DNA of 64,000 nt from Schizochytrium sp. CCTCC M209059 (Eukaryota; Sar; Bigyra; Thraustochytrida; Thraustochytriidae): assembly GCA_000818945.1 (NCBI GenBank), contig KN805371.1, forward strand, positions 417,994 to 481,993. Reading direction: 5' to 3'. The notes beneath the pieces are model-generated. The model saw only the letters and a program-made list of their open reading frames with translations. It was not told the origin of the DNA and made no database searches. This document shows positions 47,680 to 57,088 of this stretch, one piece after another. The number at the start of each line of letters is the position of its first letter. Within the stretch, counting starts at the first letter, position 1. Made by a program: the position numbers and the translations under genes.

Positions 47680-49386
47680 CTAGGATCGACCATCTGTAAT
47701 TGTTAGGACAGCTTCGAGCTGCTTTTCGAGTTCATCAACGTCGTAATCTTCTTCAAAAAGGTCATCATCATCATCACCATCATCGCTGTCAGTTTCAACA
47801 CCATCTTCAATCGAGGATTCACTACGAAACTCCTCTACGACACGATCGCGTGAGACGATAATCCTCTTCACCAAGTCTCGACCGGAGGGTTGCTCGAGTT
47901 TGATGAACTCGGCATCGAGTCTCTGCTTCACATCTTGAAGAGTGGTGTCCTTCGTGTATTGCCTTGCAATGTTTCCTTTCACGTAAGCCCAAATCAGTTC
48001 GATGGGCTGAAGATCCGAGTAGTGAGGTGGCGTGAAGAGGACACGATGCCCTGCCCTCTCTGCTGCCTCGATCACTTCCGGCAGCACCTTCTCCTTGATC
48101 CAGTTCTTCAGCAGAACTTTCAGCTGCGCAACTGTGCTCGTTGCGTCGTGCGGTATCTGATAACGATAAAGCGCTGCAATAACCTCCCGTTTCTTTAGCT
48201 TCGCGACGTCGGGTGCGGTTGGCGGCAGCGTCTTGTGGTAGCTCGCATTGTCCATCATGATCAGGGACGGCTCATGAAGGTTAGGCAGGAGCTGCGTCCG
48301 CCACCACAATGCAAAATTCGTCCCGTTGAAGTTCTTGTGGTAGTCTCCTTTGCTCGCGTCAGCTGCTTGCGGACAAAACGTCCAAATAGAGCCTGGCACG
48401 AGGCCAGCTTCACGATCTAGGTATTTTGGACTCGAATTCTGAATGGCAGCCAGAATACAATACCTACGTCCTTTGTGTTGAACGCGCGTCGTCGTGTCTT
48501 CCGCGTCCATTGGATCAAATAGACTTTTACCAAACCTATGGTAGTGTTGATGCACGTATGACTCACCAAGATAGACCTCCCTTAGCTGCAACTCAGGCGG
48601 AAGGGATCGATTCTGTAAGAGTCTGACGATGTAATCGTCGCGCAGAGCAATATGTTCGACCTTTAACGAAACCTTTCCCGGACGCTTCCCACGGCAGAAG
48701 CCCATCGCGACCAGATAGGACTGTGTGGCCCGAAGAGCAGCACTGTAGTCTTTGGCGTCTATCACACCGCCTTCGTCATGGATAATTGAAAGCACCCCAG
48801 TCTCTACCAGGTAGTCTGTGACGTGTCTGGCTGACACAGCCTCATGCCGCAGCCGCCTTTCGCGCACGAAGTCACGAATCTTGAAGAATACCTGCTTCGT
48901 CGTTGGAACACGTCTCGGCTTAGCCTCTCGATTGCCGCGATTCGAGACTGGTTGCAGACTGCGATCGCCAGTCTCACTGGTTCGAGAATCAGTCCAGCTC
49001 TTGATGAGAGGAGCGAGCGTGGACTTGGATATGCCCAGCATTGCGGCCACATTTGCCATCGCGTTAATCGGCCACTTGCGGCCTGTCTTTTTCTGCGAAG
49101 CCAACTGATCTTTTTGATACGCAAAATAAGCGTGTAGAGCCATGAAGCGCTCTTGAGACGTGAGCACCGGTCGTCCACGAGCTTTTCTGATGGCCTCAAG
49201 TTCTCCTTCGCAGCCCTCGATGGTCGCCGTTACCCGGGTTTTGACGCTTTCATTTCGCGGGCGCCCTTGCTCTTGAGATGGTGATATCCGGCGACGCTTG
49301 GGGAACCCGACATAGTAAACCGTGTACGCGAGGTGGCCGCTACGCGTGCGCGCGCGCGTGGAGGGGCGGGCGCAAGGGCGATTCAT
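47680..49386 (-). mobile_element. IS630/Tc1-like DDE transposase gene, first catalytic Asp replaced by Gly
   Basis: The 568-residue protein has an N-terminal helix-turn-helix region (AMANVAAMLGISKSTLAPLIKSW) and a DDE_3-type catalytic domain. The second and third acidic residues are clear: Asp379 in LIMMDNASYHK and Glu463 in HYSDLQPIELIWAYVKG. The first is expected in VYLxES at residue 274 but reads Gly (codon GGT, one base from GAT). Between Asp379 and Glu463 lies an inserted helical segment (LKKREVIAALYRYQIP) resembling a SAP-like helix pair. The C-terminus is very acidic. The frame is otherwise intact, so loss of activity would be recent or the protein may have another use. Its ATG is 98 nt from the divergent Ku70 ATG. 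Confidence 0.8.
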
Positions 49387-49484
49387 TGTGGCTCATCTCA
49401 TCCTATCGAGCACGACGCGACCTTGACTCGCCGCAACCCGAGCTCGTTGATTTGTCCCCAAGCACAGTTGCAGAGAAAGAAAGC

Positions 49485-51548
49485 ATGACGGACTTTGTCG
49501 ATGACTTTGACGAGCTCTTCGGGCAGGTCGTCGACGAGGATGGCCTTGATGATCGCGAGAATAGCGGCGCAGCGAGAAGGTACTCGTCCAAGAGTGGGCT
49601 CATGATCGTTGTGGATTGCTCGCGGCAAATGTTTGTCAAGGACAAGGACGGAGCCACCCCGTTTCAGGTCGCCATGGATGTGGCCTTTCTCACGCTGAAG
49701 CGTCGCGTCGTGACCGATGGGGCCTCAGGTAGCCAAGTGGGTCTTGTCTTTTATAACACCAAGGATACCAAGAATGAAAACGGCTTTGAGAATGTGTATA
49801 CATTACACAGTCTTGGCGGGATTGTGGTGGATCGTATCAAGGAGGTCCGGACACTGGCGAGCAGTGCCGAGTGCGCCAAGTTCGCCGAGGCGCACTGCGG
49901 CCCTACGCCGCTGCCAGATGACTGTCCTCTCGAACGGGCGCTGTGGCTGTGCAATTTTGCCTTTTCGACGGCCAAATTCACCAAGCAGGATGACCAAAAA
50001 GTCTGGCTCTTCACCAACAACGATAACCCCTTTTTCGACAGCGATGCCGCCAAGGTCAAGCTGCAAAAACGTATGGAGGACCTCTTTCAAGCGGGTCAGC
50101 GTGTCTTTCTCTGGCCTCTTGTTCATGATCCCAGCGAATTTGATGAAAACCGTTTTTTCCGCCAAGCCTTTGCTGCTCAACAACTCGAGAATGAAACGGA
50201 TCTCGAGGTCGAACAAGAGGAAGAACCTATTATTTGGGTCACAACAAAGGCGCGCGACAACATGGCCGAATTCGTAAAAAAGAAGGATTTCCCCAAGCGA
50301 CGACTCGCGCCGATGCAGATCGATCTCGGCAACGACGTGTCATTCAGCGTCGATCTTTACCCCCTCTTTATGCGTGCTAGCGTTCCTACCAAGGAAAAGA
50401 TCGATGCTCGCACAAACTCAATCTTGCGCACTGACACAAAATACATTTGCAAGGACACACTGACGATTCTCACGCCGGACCAGATATTGGCATACTTCCC
50501 TTATGGTGTGAAAAATCGCGTCAAGGTCGTGCCCGAAGAACTCGTCATGCTCAAAGATTTTGGACCCGCGCATCACTTTACTCTACTAGGCTTCAAAGAT
50601 CGTGCCTTACTCAAACCCTGGCACTCTGTGCGCTCTTCGTACTTTGTTGTCCCCACAGAGAAGCCAATTCGTGGATCTACCAAGCTTTTTGCTGCTCTGC
50701 TCGACTCCCTTCTTCGTCGCGACTACGTCATGATTTGCAGCGGTGTGCTCCGTCGCTCTGAGCCTGTCAAGCTCTTTGCATTCATACCGCGACCAGAGCG
50801 CGTGAACGAAGATGACGAAACGCTTGTCGATCCAGCAGGATTCGATGTCGTCGTCTTGCCCTGGGCCAACGATATTCGCAATCTCAAGCCATCTGCGCTC
50901 TCTTCCGGCTCGCTTGAAGGTGGTTCGAAAGGGGCCAAGAAGGCTGATGACGGAGACAACGAAGCACCTGCGCCGCCGCAGGCACCAGCAGATGCAGATA
51001 TGGTGGAAAAGGCGAAAGCGCTCATCAAAAAGATGCGTCTTCCCGCCCACGAAGAGACGGGTCGCTTTGAGCCACTTGAGAACCCCGCCATCGACAAGCA
51101 CTTTACAGTGTTGGAGTGGGCCGTGCTGGATGGTGAAGGTGAAATTGACTGGGACGAACACGAGGACGATACGACGAAACTGCGCGACGAGGACCTTGGC
51201 AAGTCTGTACGCAAGCTCGGAACCGCGTTCAACGAAGCGTATGGCGGCCTCGAGGATGAGGAAGCCTACAAGGAAAATGAAAAGGAGAGGAAACGCAAAA
51301 TGGCCGCCGCGAACAAAGCTGCTGCCGGGCCACCCAAGAAACGCGCGAAGAAGGCTCCCGCGGATGGAGACGCCGACGGCCCTCCAGCGGGCTGGCGCGA
51401 CAAGCTCGAGAAGGGGACGCTCAACAAACTCACGATCCCAGTTCTCAAACTCATTCTTGAAGAACTTGGTCTTTCGCTGACTGGCAAAAAGGCCGACCTC
51501 GTTGCCCGCATCGAAGAGAGCGCAGGCGTCAAAACCGAGCAAGAATGA
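49485..51548 (+). CDS. KU70: Ku70 DNA end-binding protein
   Basis: The 687-residue protein starts at MTDFVDDFDELFGQ; the longer frame starts at GTG inside the upstream gap. Residues about 40-240 form the vWA-like domain (SGLMIVVDCSRQMFVKDKDG, DDCPLERALWLCNFAFS, VWLFTNNDNPF). The Ku core beta-barrel follows (about 260-470), with MQIDLGNDVSFSVDLYPLF, MLKDFGPAHHFTLLGFKDR and FAALLDSLLRRDYVMIC, then the C-terminal arm and a basic linker. A SAP domain ends the protein (LNKLTIPVLKLILEELGLSL). SAP at the C-terminus distinguishes Ku70 from Ku80. With Ku80 it would ring DNA ends and recruit end-joining factors. It is intronless and divergent from a transposase gene. Confidence 0.95.
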   Translation: MTDFVDDFDELFGQVVDEDGLDDRENSGAARRYSSKSGLMIVVDCSRQMFVKDKDGATPFQVAMDVAFLTLKRRVVTDGASGSQVGLVFYNTKDTKNENGFENVYTLHSLGGIVVDRIKEVRTLASSAECAKFAEAHCGPTPLPDDCPLERALWLCNFAFSTAKFTKQDDQKVWLFTNNDNPFFDSDAAKVKLQKRMEDLFQAGQRVFLWPLVHDPSEFDENRFFRQAFAAQQLENETDLEVEQEEEPIIWVTTKARDNMAEFVKKKDFPKRRLAPMQIDLGNDVSFSVDLYPLFMRASVPTKEKIDARTNSILRTDTKYICKDTLTILTPDQILAYFPYGVKNRVKVVPEELVMLKDFGPAHHFTLLGFKDRALLKPWHSVRSSYFVVPTEKPIRGSTKLFAALLDSLLRRDYVMICSGVLRRSEPVKLFAFIPRPERVNEDDETLVDPAGFDVVVLPWANDIRNLKPSALSSGSLEGGSKGAKKADDGDNEAPAPPQAPADADMVEKAKALIKKMRLPAHEETGRFEPLENPAIDKHFTVLEWAVLDGEGEIDWDEHEDDTTKLRDEDLGKSVRKLGTAFNEAYGGLEDEEAYKENEKERKRKMAAANKAAAGPPKKRAKKAPADGDADGPPAGWRDKLEKGTLNKLTIPVLKLILEELGLSLTGKKADLVARIEESAGVKTEQE

Positions 51549-51649
51549 TGTTTGACGTGGTCACAATTCATCAAAATCGCGAGCAATGATATTTTCACGT
51601 CCATGGCAGACCCGTTTCGAAATTTCCATTATGTCCAACAAAAAGTAGC

Positions 51650-53944
51650 CTAGCTTGTTTCTTTTTCGCCCTGGTCCGAACCGTGTGTTCCAAAACGCAG
51701 CCATTTGTAAAGTTGCCAGCTGCGTTGCAATAATTCAATCATCTCACTCGTTGTGCAATTCTCTGGCGTTTGCTCGTGTCGACAAAGATCGGCAAGTAGC
51801 TGCTCTGAAACCCCTTCAACATCGCGACTTCGCTGCACCAGATCTCGTACGAATGAAGACCGTACTTTGACATGCGCGGCAGCGTTCGCTTCGACGATTG
51901 CTGCACGGGCGGCCACAGCGAGAGCCGGATCGGAGCAAACAACGCGATCGAGCGTTGGAATGTCCCCATCGCAATGAATGACCTCAAGTACAGCTTCGCC
52001 CCAGCGCAAGCGCTCGCGGCCCAAGGAAGCGTCGTCATCGGAAACAGGTCCAGGCAGAACGACAGGCCAATTTTGCACATTTTGATCCGTGGCGGCGTGT
52101 GGTCGCACTGCTTGTGTCAATCGCTTCACTCGGGATGCAGGTTCCGCCGTGTGAGAATGCGAAGAGTTACCTTCGGAGGAGTTTAGGATGCGCGCCATGG
52201 AGAGCACCGAAATTTTTTTCGATGCAATAAGATGGCCTCGAGGCTTTCGCCCTCGTGGCGTGATCCAGACATTCACTTGAACCGGAACCTCTGAAAATGC
52301 ACGCAGCGGAACCACGGCAGAGAAGCTGCATTCGTTTTCGTTACTCGTGTTTGTGCTTGTAGTAGGACACAGTTCATGTATGCGCCATGAAAAGATCGAT
52401 GCAGGTGGCGGCGCTGTCGCTCCAGGCGCAAGCTCCGAACCTTGTTCCACAGCCACAATGCATGTCCAATCTGGTGGTAATCTTGGCCCAGTCAATGTCG
52501 CTACAGCAATAAGCTTTCCCCTGGTCATGTCGTGAGCACCAAATTCAGCTTCTCTGCCAAAGGGCAAACACGAAACCGACTTTGTTACCTCCATTCGTAT
52601 GGCGCATGCGAGCGCCCCACTTGTGAGAACGCCAAGCTTGGAGATGCTTTCAAGTCTTGCGTCAAGTTCTAATGAAGTGAGTTGAAGTTTCTCCTCGCGG
52701 GAGGCGAGACTCTCGAGCTTGCGCAGCGCGCTCGTGACCGAAATTTGCGTATTTTCTGTTTCGTCCTCTCGACACGCTGCAGCTACGAGCTTGCTTCGCG
52801 TCAAGACTGCCAGATATGCGCAGCCACTTTTTGACTTGCAGCAAAGTGTAGCTACGGAAAGAACATCAGTCCAGTCGACCAAGGTTTCCGCAAACGAGGA
52901 CTTGTCTTCAAGACCATGTCTCACGATACCCTTTGAAGTGGCAAAAACCAAGAACTGCTTTGCATAGCCCTCGTTTTCGATATTGGTGCTCTTGGAGATG
53001 GCGACGGCTAGAACAGTGGTCTCCGCGGGTAAAGCAACTCGCGTATACATCTCGCGCGCGTCAATAGCAAGACTTCCTACGTGCCCATCGGCGAAAACGC
53101 AGAGAATCTCGAACCTTTCCTTGTCCCGAGCGACGACAAAGTCCTTCACGCCACCATGACCTTTACCATCATATTTGATAAATGCTGGCTCTTGGGAGCT
53201 TGTGCAAAGCGCCACAAGATCATTATTGAAGCCGAGCAAAACAGATGGAGAGAATGAAGTAGAGGATGAGGGTAATGACGCCATGGGTATTGGAAAGATG
53301 CAAGTCACCTCGCCGGCCCAAGCAGATTCGAAGCTGTGCGATTGTCCCTGTCTGGTAATGTATGTGGGCGGCGAGAGCAGACTACCTGTCCATATCCCTC
53401 CTTCCGCATCAACGGCAAACGAAGTAAGGCCTGGCGCACAGAATGATGGAGCGATCGGTATTGGTTTATCATCGCATTCAAGATGCTCTCCACCGATAAT
53501 GATTTTGAATCTCCACAGAGTTCCATCGCTAACGCCAACGAGAAGCTCTGTTCCGCTCGCGCGGTTTTCCTCTGCATGTTGGGATTGTTGGCCGGAACAG
53601 GTCCAGTGCACGTCGACAATAAAGTCTTCTGTCCCGTCCCAGGGTCCTCGAAGCTTGGTCTGCGCGCCAAGAGCGACGCTCGAAGCTGATTCAGTCGGCG
53701 CTGTCAGTTCTGTGACTGTAGCCGTGCCGTCGGGGAGCACGGTCGCTGCCAGCCACGTCTGTGGACCCTCCGGCCTCGGGACCTCGACCACGCGCATCCG
53801 CGACGGCGCGACGTTCTCGCCGACCCTGGCACCGGCGCCATCCTTGCTGTTTTCTCGCGAGCTTCCGTCTCGTCGCCGTGCCCAGCGCGCGGCAGCATGG
53901 GTCCGCGCATGGTGCCGCGCCGCCACGGCCGCAAGTTTGGCCAT
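51650..53944 (-). CDS. Uncharacterised protein, possible beta-propeller
   Basis: The 764-residue protein starts at MAKLAAVAARHHART; the longer frame opens at TTG. Its first 40 residues are basic and Ala-rich, so a mitochondrial presequence or a disordered tail is possible. Repeated strand pairs with Gly turns (ELLVGVSDGTLWRFKI, GLTSFAVDAEGGIWTGSL, PSVLLGFNNDLVALC, ILCVFADGHVGSLAI) suggest a beta-propeller over about 60-450. The C-terminal third is helical, with LRWGEAVLEVIHCDGDIPTL and a final helix bundle. No family was recognised. The gene and its right neighbour point the same way, separated by 286 nt. Confidence 0.65.
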   Translation of the reverse strand: MAKLAAVAARHHARTHAAARWARRRDGSSRENSKDGAGARVGENVAPSRMRVVEVPRPEGPQTWLAATVLPDGTATVTELTAPTESASSVALGAQTKLRGPWDGTEDFIVDVHWTCSGQQSQHAEENRASGTELLVGVSDGTLWRFKIIIGGEHLECDDKPIPIAPSFCAPGLTSFAVDAEGGIWTGSLLSPPTYITRQGQSHSFESAWAGEVTCIFPIPMASLPSSSTSFSPSVLLGFNNDLVALCTSSQEPAFIKYDGKGHGGVKDFVVARDKERFEILCVFADGHVGSLAIDAREMYTRVALPAETTVLAVAISKSTNIENEGYAKQFLVFATSKGIVRHGLEDKSSFAETLVDWTDVLSVATLCCKSKSGCAYLAVLTRSKLVAAACREDETENTQISVTSALRKLESLASREEKLQLTSLELDARLESISKLGVLTSGALACAIRMEVTKSVSCLPFGREAEFGAHDMTRGKLIAVATLTGPRLPPDWTCIVAVEQGSELAPGATAPPPASIFSWRIHELCPTTSTNTSNENECSFSAVVPLRAFSEVPVQVNVWITPRGRKPRGHLIASKKISVLSMARILNSSEGNSSHSHTAEPASRVKRLTQAVRPHAATDQNVQNWPVVLPGPVSDDDASLGRERLRWGEAVLEVIHCDGDIPTLDRVVCSDPALAVAARAAIVEANAAAHVKVRSSFVRDLVQRSRDVEGVSEQLLADLCRHEQTPENCTTSEMIELLQRSWQLYKWLRFGTHGSDQGEKETS

Positions 53945-54230
53945 GGCGCGGAGCGAGCGCGCTCTCAAGTCGCCAAAACAAACAAGGACTGCTGCTGATA
54001 CCGGCGGCGGTCGCGGTTCAAGCCGTGGTTATAGATAGTGTTCCATGACTTTTGCGCAACGCAAAAGCCACCAAGCTTGGGAAGCTAATTTGGTCGATGA
54101 TAGAGTTTCTTCGATTCGCAAGGCTTACTACGTAGTACATACATGGTTGATGGGGGGCTAGGGCACGAAGGGATGCGATCGATCGCCGCAATTGACTGTG
54201 TCAAGATGAAGATGACAAGCAAGACCAGGA

Positions 54231-54848
54231 TCATGAGGAGGCCGGGGTCTTCTTGCTCTTTCGCGTAAACACGCGCTTGACGGTGCGCGAGGCCGACTTG
54301 GCCACCTCGCTGGCCTTGCGGCTGGGCGAGCGTCGCGGCCTGGAGGACGAAGCCGTCGAGGCCACGGACTGGATCTCGTCAGGGTTGAAGGCGTCCTTGC
54401 CCTTGGCCTGCTTCTGCTTCATCTCATCAGCGTCGCTGCCCGCCGCGTCGGCCTTGACGACCTCGCTCGCATCTGGCTCTGCCACGGCGTTCCCGTCGGC
54501 GATGGCCAGCTCGTCATGCTGCGACCCGAGCTCGGCGTGCTCGATATTCTCCGCCAGCGGGATGCCGTCCGGCGTCGCAGCGCCATCCTCCGCCCGGCTT
54601 TCGTCCTGCTCCAAGTGCTGCTGCTGCGCCTCGTCGGCGTCGTCGACGCGCTCGCCGCCGCGCTCGGGTTCCGCGCTCGCCGCGGCCTCGTGCTCCGCGC
54701 GCGGGCCTCCGCTCGCGCCCGCTTCCGCCTCGGCTCCGCTCGCGCCCGCTGNNNNNNNNNNNNNNNNNNTGCGCTGCGCTGCCGCCGCGGCCCGGGCTCC
54801 CGCGCGCGCGCCGCTCGCCTGCAGCCAGCCGCCGCGCGCGTGCGCCAC
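54231..54848 (-). CDS. Uncharacterised acidic protein, 5' end incomplete (assembly gap)
   Basis: The frame crosses the 18-N gap at 54752-54769 and has no ATG upstream of it; the first start-like codon is GTG. The coding part after the gap is Ala/Glu/Asp-rich and ends with a basic, Ser-rich stretch (SRPRRSPSRKASEVAKSASR then TVKRVFTRKSKKTPASS). No domain was recognised. The true start may lie in or beyond the gap, or an upstream exon may exist. The composition is protein-like but low in complexity, so this is a cautious call. Confidence 0.4.
   Translation of the reverse strand: MAHARGGWLQASGARAGARAAAAAQRXXXXXXXAGASGAEAEAGASGGPRAEHEAAASAEPERGGERVDDADEAQQQHLEQDESRAEDGAATPDGIPLAENIEHAELGSQHDELAIADGNAVAEPDASEVVKADAAGSDADEMKQKQAKGKDAFNPDEIQSVASTASSSRPRRSPSRKASEVAKSASRTVKRVFTRKSKKTPASS
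54752..54769. other. Assembly gap (18 N)
   Basis: A run of 18 undetermined bases lies inside an Ala-rich, GC-rich coding frame. The true gap length may differ, so the frame across it is not certain. Confidence 0.99.
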
Positions 54849-55224
54849 TCGCGCGAGGTCCAGTTCTGCGCGCTCGGCCTTAGCTTGCTTGCTTGCTTGC
54901 TTGCCTTGCTTGCTTGCCTTGCTTGCCTGCCTTGCTTGCCTGCCTTGCTTGCCTTGCTTGCCTGCTTACTCGCCTGCGTGCCGGCTTGCTTGGGCCACCT
55001 TTTCCCCGGCAGATTCGCCGTCTGCGGGGCTGTGTCGCAGGACAGCGGTGCGGTGCAGAGAGAGCCCTGTGGACAGCGTGGGGGGAGGAGCGCGTCGACG
55101 GAGCGTGTGGAGACGTGGTGCGTGCGATGCGTGCGTCCGGACGTATGCGCAACGTGTAAAATCAAAAAACGAAAGAAGCAAGGAAAAAAGAGGGAAGAGA
55201 TAGAAGCAAACGTTGGGAGGGGGG
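54849..55224. other. Spacer with GCTT repeats
   Basis: This 376-nt region downstream of Sec62 carries a dense GCTT/GCCT array at 54880-54968, followed by GC-rich sequence and an A-rich end. No gene is seen. Confidence 0.5.
54880..54968. repeat. (GCTT/GCCT)n array
   Basis: About twenty TTGC/CTGC units with occasional CTTG slips form an imperfect higher-order pattern. Confidence 0.9.
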
Positions 55225-56403
55225 CTAGATGTCAAGATCTTCGTCGTCATCATCGTCATCGTCGTCATCGTTTCCGTCGTTTTCATCTTCGTCGTCATCG
55301 CCATCATCATGATCAGCAGCAGAAGCATCAGCAGCAGCAGCAGCTTTTGCGGCGGCCTCGGCCTCGTCGGCCTCAATGATGGCCTCAAGAGCCTCGTCAT
55401 CCTCGTCAACGTCGTCGACCTCATCGTCCGCAGACCGTGGTGCAGAAGGGTCGAAAGCAGGCTCATCATCGTCATCACCACCGTCTCCGGGACTTGCGTC
55501 GTCCTCAGCAATAAGCTTTTCAAGCTCCTCGACCTTGAAGACAGAATTCTTGAGTGCCTGTTCAATCTCCGAGGGTTTGTCGCCAAGCAACTTGCCATCA
55601 TAAAGCTCCGCGAGGAACTCCATCTGCTGCGCGTAAAGCTCGTCGAACTCGGTTGGCTGTTGCCAGCACCAGGCGGCAAAGGCAATGAGAACAAAGGCGC
55701 CCGAAATACGAAAGTAATACGACTGCATGAGATCGTCGGCAGTCTGGAAAGAGTATACTGGGCGAAAACTGTCTGCGACGCCAAGATCGTCGTCGAAAAA
55801 GTTGGGGAGAATCCAAAACTCAAAACCGATGGTCCAAAACACAATGTAAAGCAAAAGACGCACCGTGAAGAGCACAAAGAGGAAGAGCAAAATTGTCACT
55901 GCAACGTACCAGATGCCAACTTTGGCAAACTGAGGCCATACAGGAAACAGGCACATCGCCGTGACAACGACAATCAGCAAAACGAGCAGCATGTTGCGCA
56001 TCGTATTGGAACCCTGGTAAATCCACGTCAAGTAGCTATCGGGGCCAAACTCGTTGGTCCGAATGGGCCGCAAAATCCGCCGTTTCTTATCTGCAACCTC
56101 GGAGGCGTGAATAAGGCCCATGCGCAAGAGAGCGAGGCCTACCTTGATGGCGTCCTCTTCGGTCTCGCATGGTGGCTTGTTTTTGGCTGGCTTTCCGGCG
56201 CACAGTACTTCAATCAGCTTTTTGCCGCGAAAGTAGTTGACACGCTTGTCCATCTGCACGGCCTCGCGCAGGGGGATGTTGGCGTGCAGGTAGCTCGCGA
56301 ACCGTTTCACCTGCTGCTCGTCCTGCAGCATTTGATCAAGCGACGCGCCCGAGGCCTTTGGCGCGGCGGGCGACGCCTCTGCGGCTGCTGCAGGGCTCGC
56401 CAT
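55225..56403 (-). CDS. SEC62: Sec62 translocon subunit
   Basis: The 392-residue protein has the Sec62 layout. A cytosolic N-terminal domain carries YLHANIPLREAVQMDKRVNY and FRGKKLIEVLC. Two central membrane helices follow (about 140-160 and 168-195), and the conserved loop motif FEFWILPNFFDDDLGVADSF leads to VYSF. An extra hydrophobic segment (ISGAFVLIAFAAWCWQQP) follows at about 232-250. The C-terminus is extremely acidic (poly-Asp from GTC-type repeats). Sec62 works with Sec61/Sec63 in post-translational import into the ER. The long acidic tail is characteristic of this gene here and has no counterpart I can name. The gene shares a 685-nt divergent region with Arp1. Confidence 0.9.
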   Translation of the reverse strand: MASPAAAAEASPAAPKASGASLDQMLQDEQQVKRFASYLHANIPLREAVQMDKRVNYFRGKKLIEVLCAGKPAKNKPPCETEEDAIKVGLALLRMGLIHASEVADKKRRILRPIRTNEFGPDSYLTWIYQGSNTMRNMLLVLLIVVVTAMCLFPVWPQFAKVGIWYVAVTILLFLFVLFTVRLLLYIVFWTIGFEFWILPNFFDDDLGVADSFRPVYSFQTADDLMQSYYFRISGAFVLIAFAAWCWQQPTEFDELYAQQMEFLAELYDGKLLGDKPSEIEQALKNSVFKVEELEKLIAEDDASPGDGGDDDDEPAFDPSAPRSADDEVDDVDEDDEALEAIIEADEAEAAAKAAAAADASAADHDDGDDDEDENDGNDDDDDDDDDEDLDI

Positions 56404-57088
56404 CGTTCGTTCGTTCGTTCGTCCGTCCGTTCGTTCGTTCGTTCGTCTGCTCGCTCGCTGCCGAGCTAGCTTGGCTAGCTAGCTAGCTAGCTACCCCGGC
56501 CGGCAAGTAAACCCCGTCCCAGCGCGTCGGCGAGAAAGCGCCGCAGAGATCGCCCGCCAAGCCCTGCGAAGAAGAAAGGGCGCAGCACAAGAGGGCCACG
56601 CACGCAGCCACGCACGCAGCCGCGAGCGCGCGCGGGACCGTCGCGGAGAGAGAGCGAGCGAGCGAGCGAGAGAGAGCGGAGTGGGATTGCTCCCGGCCTC
56701 CCTTCTCGCTCGTTCTGTTGCCACGTTGTCATTGGCAGAGTCGAGTCGCTCGCGCTCCGCGAAACCGCAACGTCGGAAAATGTGGGGGTTACGTTTCGAG
56801 ACGTTTCGTGATGACCAACCGCCGCAAGATCGATCGATCGATCAATCGATTAGCCAAGATTGGCTTTCTCACAAAGCAGAGGGCATTGATTGCAATCGAA
56901 GAAAGCACGCGGCGAGATCGCCCGCTCGCTCGCTCGCGCGGTGGCTGCGCTGGCTAGCCGGCGCGCGAACGCCTCCTCGTGTCGCTCGTTCGACCCCGAG
57001 CCCGTGTTGAAGCGAAAAGCTGTAGAAGCTGCAGCGTTCGGGCCGGCGAAACGACGAGCACGTCAAGTCAACACCACCACCATCCACG
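56404..57088. promoter_or_regulatory. Divergent promoter region of Sec62 and Arp1
   Basis: This 685-nt gap begins with TTCG/TCCG tetramers (56405-56455), GCTA tetramers (56467-56495) and later GCGA tetramers (56655-56675), then a less repetitive half with GATCGATCGATC (56830-56850). Both leaders are probably here. No gene is supported. Confidence 0.5.

Noticed and set aside
47640..49330. Terminal inverted repeats of the transposable element
   Set aside because: The best match was about eight bases (TTTACTAT near 47665 and, reversed, near 49312), too short to call in flanks of this size.
53305..53968. Alternative frames antisense to the 764-residue gene
   Set aside because: They lie within a longer, better-composed frame and have no independent support.
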